A stretch of DNA of 64,000 nucleotides from Rhynchonema sp. JSB1_4. Lineage: Eukaryota > Nematoda > Chromadorea > Monhysterida > Xyalidae. Of this stretch, positions 11,283 to 21,600 are shown piece after piece. The number at the start of each line of letters is the position of its first letter. The stretch's first letter is position 1. The notes beneath the pieces were generated by a model. That model made no database searches and was not told where the DNA came from. It saw nothing but the letters and a program-made list of their open reading frames with translations. The stretch is taken from the NCBI GenBank assembly GCA_030248065.1, contig JASAMV010006714.1:1-64000 (forward strand), written 5' to 3'. The translations under genes were made by a program, and so were the position numbers.

Positions 11283-12352
11283 CAGGGTTGAAAAAAAATT
11301 TTTTTTATTAACGAGCTTTTTTTTAAAAAAAAAATTAGTTTTTTGATTTTTTTTTGACGAAAATTTTTTTTATTAGAAAAAGTGTTGCAAACGACGTTTC
11401 AGGATAAATGAAATCGATGCAACATATTTTTCAAAAATTGAAAAATTTTCGCCTGAGACCCAACTTGTGTGGTGACACCCGGTAGCATTGTGCAGATTCT
11501 ATGGAATCCTACCAGTCTGAGGTTGATGTTCACTAACGATGTACTCTAATGTGTGGTAGCATGCCGTATAGTCCAGCCACGTGCTCATGAGACGACTCTT
11601 TTTAAAGCTTGCTTGGCCAGATTCAAAAATGCGCCGGCTACACGGGTTTTCGCAAACAAAAGAAAGAGATTGGGTCGAGAGACATGATGACAAGTTCCAG
11701 CTAGCTGACCTCAACTTGTTGCGTGCTTACGCGAACAGCAACATCGTTCAACACACAAATGTTTTGGGAGTCAAAAGGGAATTTACGCACCGAGGTGGAG
11801 AGCGTGTTTTTAAAAAATACATGCGTTTCTCTTTCTTTCATTTCCGAAATACGTGGAACCGGAACATTATTGGATCCGTTCAAGTCAACTTCAAAATAAG
11901 TCGTCTCATGAGTTTGTGGCTGGGCCTGGAATGTATTTTAATGCATCTAATGCCGTATATCTGATATACGAGCATCAAAATATCGATTACAGCCCAAATC
12001 TTGCGTGTCAGATCGACTTTGCGCGCCCGGTTTTGCACCAGACCTATGTATATACATGTGTAGTAGCATGCAGTGGTACATTATCGGTGCCACATCACTA
12101 TAAAAGACCATCCCCGCGCATCCCTGTACGGATTTGGGGACAATACAGGGCGCCGCAGGCGCGATTTTGGAAAAATTGTCCCGTCCACAGAAAAAAAGTG
12201 CCAATTTTTTGCCTCGAAAAAGGCCATTTTTGGACATTTCAGCCCATTTTGGGCAACTTTTTTTTGTTAAAAAAAAGCAAAATCTGAGTTTCAAAAAAAG
12301 TTTTTTTTTTTAAAATTTTTTTTAATTAACCACTTTTTTTGAAACAACCCTG
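11283..12352. mobile_element. Non-autonomous hAT element, CAGGGTTG family (1070 bp)
   Basis: Begins CAGGGTTG and ends CAACCCTG, flanked by a perfect 8-bp duplication CTTTACAC (11275-11282 and 12353-12360). Eight-base duplications and CAGRG-type ends define hAT. AT-rich ends, a family C MITE inside (about 11569-11932), no transposase. Mirror copy 19915-20984. Confidence 0.9.
11569..11932. mobile_element. MITE family C (inside the hAT element)
   Basis: Inverted ends built on GTCCAGCCACG...CTCATGAGACGACT; about 360 bp; TA at the left flank. Related copies: 20335-20698 (mirror), 27481-27835, 59665-59915, 63054-63413. Confidence 0.75.
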
Positions 12353-12439
12353 CTTTACACTGCTTTACGATTCAGGAAAAAAATTTGACCAATTCTCATA
12401 AAGTCATTGTGCGACCAATACCCAGTTGGGGCAACTTAC

Positions 12440-12626
12440 GCTGTGTTGTATGTTGTCTGAAATAGTTGATCTCGTCGATAAATTCGTTGACGTTCACATG
12501 GAGCATAAACGTGTCGTTCCGATCACAACCGGACACCGTCGATTTGCGTGCCATGAGACCCATCTGTGTGCCATGCAGCACCCACTTGTCACCTTGTTTA
12601 CACATCAATGGTGTACCAGAGTCACC
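12440..12626 (-). CDS. Serine protease exon 5 (GDSG, catalytic Ser)
   Basis: Acceptor CCGTATACAG, donor GTAAGT. It encodes GDSGTPLMCKQGDKWVLHG and ends with the C-terminal helix (VNEFIDEINYFRQ). If the donor is not used, the frame continues to 12396 and stops inside the end of the family A MITE. Same strand as exons 1-4, so this left-arm copy is the usable one. Confidence 0.85.
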
Positions 12627-15600
12627 CTGTATACGGTCAAATACTGCGTCTTACCAGGCCAGTGCACGTATCGTGCTTTTCCTTGTAACCGCCCCCTTTC
12701 AAAATACCAGAGTGCTTTCACGACAGCATATTATGTCTCTCAATATTGTCATGCCTTAAAGTGGAGTTATGTATGTATAGTGTTTCCTTTTTATGCAAGG
12801 CAAAGGAAACAAACAACCACATGTTATAACCCAACTCCAGTTTGGGGTCGAGATTTCAGAAAACTAATGAAAGAGATTAAAAATGTGTCCTTGTTAATCC
12901 AAGCACGACACTCAGCAGCAAACATAGTGAAATGTTTCATTGACATGCTGGCAGCGCACACGCACAAAGCTCACAGCTAGCATGTGAAACATTGCTGTTG
13001 TTAGATTCTACAGGCAAACGTTGACACGTTTTTTGCCAGCTGCGTGATTGAGTCAAAATGTGATCTCGACCTCAACTAGAAGTTCAGTTATAACACGGGC
13101 CCGCTTGTTTCCTTGGACCAAGAAAAACAGGAAACACTATAGTTGTCCATTTTGGGCGTGCAGACAATCTGGACAAATTTTTGTTGGAATCATACTTCGT
13201 GATATAGCTTTGGAGCACTACAAGGCTATCACAAAAATTTGTCCACATTGTCTACAAGCCAAAAATGGACAAGTATATATCCAGCTTTAGGGAAGAACTG
13301 TTTGGGGTCAGTCCCGTCAGGGCTGTGCAACAAAATGACAACGTTTTTTTAGAAAACCACGGCATTTTCATCTGAATAACCATCATCAAGCTATTTTTTG
13401 GTTTTATTCCCTATTTCTCACAGTGAGGCGATCAGAAACCAAGCAGAATGCTTCAGCAGCGACACTTCGGACAGCATCAACTTTCCTGGCAAGCGCTATG
13501 ACAACAGGTTACCATGGATTTGGCTTTGACTTGCCTGGGTACCCAGTGATCACAGCATATTACGGCTTCCGTGTCATCAGTGCACCATAACAGTTAGGTT
13601 GATATTGGTCGCACAATGACTAATGGAGAATTTATCCAAAATTCAAAGGATAGACCCTGATTCAGGCTCAGCCACGCTCAACTACTGTTTAACCACGAAG
13701 CTACTTGTATGTCCGACAAAACATTTTCATCTGAAAATATAAACCAGTAGAACAACCACCAGCTGACAGCAACGTGGTTGTTTTACTGGTTATTTTCAGG
13801 AGAAAATGTTTCGCGAGAAATACAAGTATGTAACTGAGTGGTTAAACCTGCCAACCGGATATCGCATGCTCTCAGAATCAGGCCGTTCACAATAAAATGT
13901 GACTGTATATAATCTGTGATCACAAAAACAACGTTCAAACAAGATAAAACACGTTAAAATTGTCACAATAAACTTTTAAAATTTTGTTTTCAGGAACAAA
14001 CGCGAGCTTGTGCCGACTTACGCTCACCCTTTTGATCAGGCAACAGCAGAACATTTAGTAGGAAATCCAACCAGCTCAACTGCCGACACCCACGTGCGAA
14101 ATGTTTCACAACGTGTGATTTTTCAGCGCACTGTTTTTTGTCACGTTGTCTGCTGTGTTTGGTAGCATTTGCCTGATCAAAAGGGCGAGCGTAAGTCGGC
14201 ACAAGCCCGCGATTGTTCCCGAAAGCAATTTTTCAAAAATTAATTCTGACAGTTTTACCGTGTTTTATCTCGTTTGATCGATCTTTTTGTAATCATTGAA
14301 CATACGTAGTAAAATTTCACAGTAAAAAAGCAAACATGAGATATCCTGTATCCCGTTTTAACAGTGGCTGACCGTGGCAGTTCCTGAATCAGGGTCCATC
14401 CTTTGACTTTTGGATAAATTCTCCATTAGTCATTGTGCGACCAATATCAAACTTGGTGATCGGATGTGATCGAATCGGATCTGACCAGGTGTGCTCCCAT
14501 CACGGGATGTGATCTGATCTGACTAGTCCGCCAATAGAGTGAGTCATCTGGACTTGCGTTATTTTGCTGTGTGCAATACACCCCTGCTTGTAACATCACG
14601 CAGTCGGGAACGTGCGTCTATAGGCTTGCGTGCTGTGTGTGTCACACACAGTGTGCAACCAGTGCACGCACAGCCTACGACACACTGTCACAGACACACA
14701 CGTCCAGCTGGGTTCACCGGTCAGTAACTGTCAGTCACTGTAACCAGCATCACCGTTCGAAGGGGAGGAGGTCTGCTGAACAACTCCTGAAGGCACGATC
14801 AACCTTCAGTACAACTCTTCACCACCGGTCACTGCTCGGACAACAGTCACTCTCGAACACTCGGCAACATTTCGCAATAGACTCAGTCGCACAAAAGAAG
14901 ATCAACGAACACACTCGCCGCCACCCACCAGCTTCGGCGTGGCACTTCGCCACATAATTTTCTTTCGTTCTGCTCTGCAACGGGTGCATCAGAACTTCGG
15001 TCAATCTCAATCGCCGCATGCTGTCGTCTGTGAGCGGTCACAACGATGGTTCGGAGGACAACTGCTGCATCGATGAACGAACCTGTTGATTCTCAAGGCG
15101 AAGCCGTTTTGCCCTTTGTCGGAATCGGGGCACGGCCCGGCGGACACTAGCTGGTTGGGACAACAGTGATTTGCGGAAATATTGAGCTTTTGAAATAACA
15201 AACGTAATTACTGTTATATTGAGCATGTACTTTATATTGAGTTCACATCATTTGTGCTTTTGATGCGGTTTGCCCCACACGGGTGAGGCATGACATTCTA
15301 TTCGGGCGGGAGTGTAGCGGATGAGATCCACTAACTGTAACTTCGGAACAACCAGGCAGTCATGTGATGTTTTGACTTGTGTTGCATGTTAGATTGGAAT
15401 GTGTGTGCGCACTGCTAACCCAGCTTATATTGTGTAATCTTTCATGCATTAGTCAGTTGTGTCAGTTTGCTTTCTCCGTAACATCAAGAGTAAACGTAAT
15501 AGAGCTACGAACGGTTGATGCTCATGTTCGCATTTTCGACAGCTTGTAACATCACCCAGCTGGACGTGTGTGTCTGTGACAGTGTGTCGTAGGCTGTGCG

Positions 15601-18600
15601 TGCACTGGTTGCACACTGTGTGTGACACACACAGCACGCAAGCCTATAGACGCACGTTCCCGACTGCGTGATGTTACAAGCAGGGGTGTATTGCACACAG
15701 CAAAATAACGCAAGTCCAGATGACTCACTCTATTGGCGGACTAGTCAGATCAGATCACATCCCGTGATGGGAGCACACCTGGTCAGATCCGATTCGATCA
15801 CATCCGATCACCAAGTTTGATATTGGTCGCACAATGACTAATGGAGAATTTATCCAAAAGTCAAAGGATGGACCCTGATTCAGGAACTGCCACGCTCAGC
15901 CACTGTTAAAGCGGGAAACCGGATATCTCATGCTTGCTTTTCTACTATGACATTTGACTATATATGATCAATGATCGCCAACACATCGATCAAACGAGAT
16001 AAAACACGGTAAAACTGTCAGAATTAATGTTTGAAAAATTGTTTTCGGGAACAATCGCGGGCTTGTGCCGACTTACGCTCGCCCTTTTGATCAGGCAAAT
16101 GCTACCAAACACAGCAGACAACGTGACAAAAAAACAGCGCGCTGAAAAATCACACGTTGTGAAACATTTGCACGTGGGTGTCGGCAGTTGAGCTGGTTGG
16201 ATTTCCTACTAAATGTACTGCTTTGGCCTTATCAAAAGGGAGAGCTTAAGTCGGCACAAGCTCGCGTTTGTTCCTGAAAACAAAATTTTAAAAGTTTATT
16301 GTGACAATTTTAACGTGTTTTATCTTGTTTGAACGTTGTTTTTGTGATCACAGATTATATACAGTCACATTTTATTGTGAACGGCCTGATTCTGAGAGCA
16401 TGCGATATCCGGTTGGCAGGTTTAACCACTCAGTTACAGATCGCCGAGTAAGTTTGGGGGTAGGGGCCCGCGAAAACCGAGTGCCCCGCGGGGCACGCGG
16501 GTGGTGCGGGTGACCTTTCTATAACACACGGGCATATGCCCCCCGCAGCGTCTGCGGGTCCCCCGCACCCACCCGCAGCACACGCGGGGCCCCCGCGGGT
16601 GGCGCGGGGCCCGCACTCCCCCGCGCTGGCCGGCGCAGGCTGTTTTTAATGAATATTTGGTTTTTTAAGTGAAGCTTTACAGCTGAATGGGTGAAATAAA
16701 TGCAGAGCTGAATTTATATGTTGTTTACCGTGATAAAAACGTGTGTGTCTGTCTGAACAGTAATTTAAACAGCAAAAGTGTGTGACGAAACAAATGGTGA
16801 AACATCATCTTTGACCATAAAAATTAAGTCAACATAAGCAGTTGATCAGTACCCTGCATATTCGCGATTCACGGGGTTCGCATTTTCAGCGATGTACCTA
16901 CATAGTTTTGCGTCGTGTCTCGCTTGTTTCGCACTGGTCCTTTTTGGTACAGTACTTTATGTCTGGTGACTATGTGTCATTTGCTAATTGCAGCTAGCCT
17001 GTCGAAGACTATCTATAGCTTCGAATTTGCTTTTTTTGAGCAGATTTTTGTATCATAAGTCTACATTTTATCGTGCGTTTTAGTCAAAAAGTGCAAATTT
17101 TACATCATGTTTCATGTGCAATTTATTCGTCAATCACAGGTTTTATCGATCAGTTATCATTTAGATCATGTAGTTTTGTTCAATATCGATACTTTAATGC
17201 CATCATTAACATTTATACTTGCGCGCAAATGAAGAAGTAAAAGCTATTTTCCTGTATAATAACCTGCATTATTAGCTTTGATGTGGACTTTAGATGCAGA
17301 ATTATGCTGCCAAACTGACTTTGTTACACGTCCAAAAATCCCAGCTCTGGGCTAAACACACGTTTTTATCTTCGACAGGCTAGCTGCAATTAGCAAATGG
17401 CACATAATCACCAAACATAAAGTACTGTACCAAAAAGGACCAGTGCGAAACAAGCGAGACACGACGCAAAACTATGTATAGTCTTTCCGTTTTATAACAG
17501 TCCAGAGGCGGTATACAGAAAATGTTTTAACGCCTTGAAAACAGCAGTCATCGTCGTGGATGATAACCAACAGGTCGACAACGTGGCTCGAAGCATGCGT
17601 GTGACTTGATGGCTGCTGTTGCGATGAAACATTTGCTGTATACTTTCTTTGGACCGAGAATAAAATGAAAGACTATAGGTACATCGCTGAAAATGCGAAC
17701 CCAGTGAATCGTGAATATGCAGGGTACTGATCAACTGCTTATGTTGACTTAATTTTGATGGTCAAAGACGATGTTTCACCATTTGTTTCGTCACATACTT
17801 TTGCTGTTTAAATTACTGTTCAGCGCGCAAATTACTGTTTTTGGGGACAAATGTATCGTCATACCTATGTTTCTGTACTTTGGAATCTAGCAGCCGATCA
17901 CTGTTTTTGCCGTGGAGTTTCACAACTATTACCTGCTCTGCGGTTAGCTGGAAATTAATGACGTATCCGTCTTCGACTAAAATGCATCAGCAATTCTTGT
18001 TTCAGGGTGATTTTGCTTTTGACATTGCATTTACAAGCAAATACACATAAACAAATGACGCACTTTTGGTCTTTTTGTGCTGCCATAATGACTTTGTTAC
18101 AAATCCAAAAATCCCAGCTCTTTGCTAAACACACGTTTTTATCACGGTAAACAACATATAAATTCAGCTCTGCATTTATTTCACCCATTCAGCTGTAAAG
18201 CTTCACTTAAAAAACCAAATATTCATTAAAAACAGCCTGCGCCGGCCAGCGCGGGGGAGTGCGGGCCCCGCGCCACCCGCGGGGGCCCCGCGTGTGCTGC
18301 GGGTGGGTGCGGGGGACCCGCGGACGCTGCGGGGGGCATATGCCCGTGTGTTATAGAAAGGTCACCCGCACCACCCGCGTGCCCCGCGGGGCACTCGGTT
18401 TTCGCGGGCCCCTACCCCCAAACTTACTCGGAGATCTGTACTTGTATTTCTCGCGAAACATTTTCTCCTGAAAATAACCAGTAAAACAACCACGTTGCTG
18501 TCAGCTGGTGGTTGTTCTACTGGTTTATATTTTCAGATGAAAATGTTTTGTCGGACATACAAGTAGCTTCGTGGTTAAACAGTAGTTGAGCGTGGCTGAG

Positions 18601-21600
18601 CCTGAATCAGGGTCTATCCTTTGAATTTTGGATAAATTCTCCATTAGTCATTGTGCGACCAATATCAACCTAACTGTTATGGTGCACTGATGACACGGAA
18701 GCCGTAATATGCTGTGATCACTGGGTACCCAGGCAAGTCAAAGCCAAATCCATGGTAACCTGTTGTCATAGCGCTTGCCAGGAAAGTTGATGCTGTCCGA
18801 AGTGTCGCTGCTGAAGCATTCTGCTTGGTTTCTGATCGCCTCACTGTGAGAAATAGGGAATAAAACCAAAAAATAGCTTGATGATGGTTATTCAGATGAA
18901 AATGCCGTGGTTTTCTAAAAAAACGTTGTCATTTTGTTGCACAGCCCTGACGGGACTGACCCCAAACAGTTCTTCCCTAAAGCTGGATATATACTTGTCC
19001 ATTTTTGGCTTGTAGACAATGTGGACAAATTTTTGTGATAGCCTTGTAGTGCTCCAAAGCTATATCACGAAGTATGATTCCAACAAAAATTTGTCCAGAT
19101 TGTCTGCACGCCCAAAATGGACAACTATAGTGTTTCCTGTTTTTCTTGGTCCAAGGAAACAAGCGGGCCCGTGTTATAACTGAACTTCTAGTTGAGGTCG
19201 AGATCACATTTTGACTCAATCACGCAGCTGGCAAAAAACGTGTCAACGTTTGCCTGTAGAATCTAACAACAGCAATGTTTCACATGCTAGCTGTGAGCTT
19301 TGTGCGTGTGCGCTGCCAGCATGTCAATGAAACATTTCACTATGTTTGCTGCTGAGTGTCGTGCTTGGATTAACAAGGACACATTTTTAATCTCTTTCAT
19401 TAGTTTTCTGAAATCTCGACCCCAAACTGGAGTTGGGTTATAACATGTGGTTGTTTGTTTCCTTTGCCTTGCATAAAAAGGAAACACTATACATACATAA
19501 CTCCACTTTAAGGCATGACAATATTGAGAGACATAATATGCTGTCGTGAAAGCACTCTGGTATTTTGAAAGGGGGCGGTTACAAGGAAAAGCACGATACG
19601 TGCACTGGCCTGGTAAGACGCAGTATTTGACCGTATACAGGGTGACTCTGGTACACCATTGATGTGTAAACAAGGTGACAAGTGGGTGCTGCATGGCACA
19701 CAGATGGGTCTCATGGCACGCAAATCGACGGTGTCCGGTTGTGATCGGAACGACACGTTTATGCTCCATGTGAACGTCAACGAATTTATCGACGAGATCA
19801 ACTATTTCAGACAACATACAACACAGCGTAAGTTGCCCCAACTGGGTATTGGTCGCACAATGACTTTATGAGAATTGGTCAAATTTTTTTCCTGAATCGT
19901 AAAGCAGTGTAAAGCAGGGTTGTTTCAAAAAAAGTGGTTAATTAAAAAAAATTTAAAAAAAAAAAACTTTTTTTGAAACTCAGATTTTGCTTTTTTTTAA
20001 TAAAAAAAAGTTGCCCAAAATGGGCTGAAATGTCCAAAAATGGCCTTTTTCGAGGCAAAAAATTGGCACTTTTTTTCTGTGGACGGGACAATTTTTCCAA
20101 AATCGCGCCTGCGGCGCCCTGTATTGTCCCCAAATCCGTACAGGGATGCGCGGGGATGGTCTTTTATAGTGATGTGGCACCGATAATGTACCACTGCATG
20201 CTACTACACATGTATATACATAGGTCTGGTGCAAAACCGGGCGCGCAAAGTCGATCTGACACGCAAGATTTGGGCTGTAATCGATATTTTGATGCTCGTA
20301 TATCAGATATACGGCATTAGATGCATTAAAATACATTCCAGGCCCAGCCACAAACTCATGAGACGACTTATTTTGAAGTTGACTTGAACGGATCCAATAA
20401 TGTTCCGGTTCCACGTATTTCGGAAATGAAAGAAAGAGAAACGCATGTATTTTTTAAAAACACGCTCTCCACCTCGGTGCGTAAATTCCCTTTTGACTCC
20501 CAAAACATTTGTGTGTTGAACGATGTTGCTGTTCGCGTAAGCACGCAACAAGTTGAGGTCAGCTAGCTGGAACTTGTCATCATGTCTCTCGACCCAATCT
20601 CTTTCTTTTGTTTGCGAAAACCCGTGTAGCCGGCGCATTTTTGAATCTGGCCAAGCAAGCTTTAAAAAGAGTCGTCTCATGAGCACGTGGCTGGACTATA
20701 CGGCATGCTACCACACATTAGAGTACATCGTTAGTGAACATCAACCTCAGACTGGTAGGATTCCATAGAATCTGCACAATGCTACCGGGTGTCACCACAC
20801 AAGTTGGGTCTCAGGCGAAAATTTTTCAATTTTTGAAAAATATGTTGCATCGATTTCATTTATCCTGAAACGTCGTTTGCAACACTTTTTCTAATAAAAA
20901 AAATTTTCGTCAAAAAAAAATCAAAAAACTAATTTTTTTTTTAAAAAAAAGCTCGTTAATAAAAAAAATTTTTTTTCAACCCTGGTGTAAAGTGACGGGG
21001 TGGTGACGTTGCGTTGCGTGATCGAACACAAAGCATGTAGTAAAGAGAATGTTTCAGACCTGCAGCAACGTGGTTGATCTGCTAGATTATTTTCAGCTGA
21101 AAATGTTTTCTGAGAATCACAAATACATATTGGTCGCACAATGACCATATAAGAATTCATCAAATTCAATCCTGATTTTCACGTTCAGTCACTCTTAACC
21201 ACTGTGCTATTTGTGATTCTCACAAAACATTTTCGGCTGAAAATAATCTGGCAGATCAACCACGTTGCCGCAGGTCTGAAACATTCTCTTTACTACGTGT
21301 TTTGTGTGTGATCGCGCAATGCAACGTCATTGCCCCGTCACTAGCCTGCTTTGCGATTCAGGAAAAAAATTTGACCAATTCTTATATAGTCATTGTGCGA
21401 CCAATACCTAGCACAGTGGTTACGAGTGATTGAACGTGAAAATCAGGGTTGACTTGATGAATTCTTATATGGTCATTGTGCGACCAATGCCATGTAATTC
21501 TTGATTATGCGATTTTAATACATAACAACCGTTCGTAGCTCTATTACGTTTACTCTTGATGTTACGGAGAAAGCAAACTGACACAACTGACTAATGCATG

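Larger units (their letters stand above)
10780..12418. mobile_element. TA-type MITE, family A (outer copy, interrupted twice)
   Basis: Ends TTGGTCGCACAATGAC and complement; TA at the right flank, CA at the left. Interrupted by a second copy of the same family (10863-11137) and by a hAT element (11283-12352). Mirror copy at 19849-21487 has the same length. Confidence 0.85.
13605..14444. mobile_element. TA-type MITE, family B, left-arm copy
   Basis: Ends TTGGTCGCACAATGAC (same 16 bp as family A) followed by a different subterminal (TAATGGAGAATTTATCC); TA on both sides. It contains a TTAA-flanked element (13846-14357) and the TACATA footprint at 13827-13832. Right-arm copy 15823-18662. Confidence 0.88.
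10742..14713. repeat. Left arm of giant palindrome (3972 bp)
   Basis: This arm is the reverse complement of 15554-21525. The right arm is longer by exactly 2000 bp, explained by one transposon (16437-18438) against a 2-bp footprint. Most stretches compared by eye are identical or nearly so; a patch at about 14010-14357 is clearly diverged. The arm holds nested MITEs, a hAT element and the last exon of the protease gene. Confidence 0.95.
15823..18662. mobile_element. TA-type MITE, family B, right-arm copy (with 2-kb insertion)
   Basis: Same ends as 13605-14444 in reverse order. It contains the TTAA element (15910-16421) and the GC-rich-ended element 16437-18438. Confidence 0.88.
15554..21525. 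repeat. Right arm of giant palindrome (5972 bp)
   Basis: Reverse complement of 10742-14713 plus a 2002-bp element. Outer boundary (21525/21526) abuts a truncated LTR; the inner boundary lies about 12 bp from the other LTR. Confidence 0.95.

Noticed and set aside
11947..12294. Open frames of 115-144 codons in 11850-12300 and their mirrors.
   Set aside because: They lie wholly within the hAT element, overlap each other on both strands, and show no transposase motif.
12426..12980. 184-codon frame (also mirrored at 19287-19841).
   Set aside because: Antisense to protease exon 5 at one end and inside a foldback MITE at the other; identical only because it lies in the palindrome arms.
14590..14720. 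CACACA/GTGTGT hairpins as a regulatory structure or CRISPR-like repeat.
   Set aside because: No regular spacing or spacers; simple dinucleotide-rich sequence in a eukaryotic genome.
14444..15823. A 1.4-kb transposon with perfect long inverted ends in the palindrome centre.
   Set aside because: The perfect ends are simply the inner parts of the palindrome arms; the diverged copy at 21780-21905 shows only one end.
16434..16616. GC-rich frames (RGPRVCCGWVRGT-type) as a coding gene.
   Set aside because: These are the inverted ends of the 2-kb element; both copies open by composition only.
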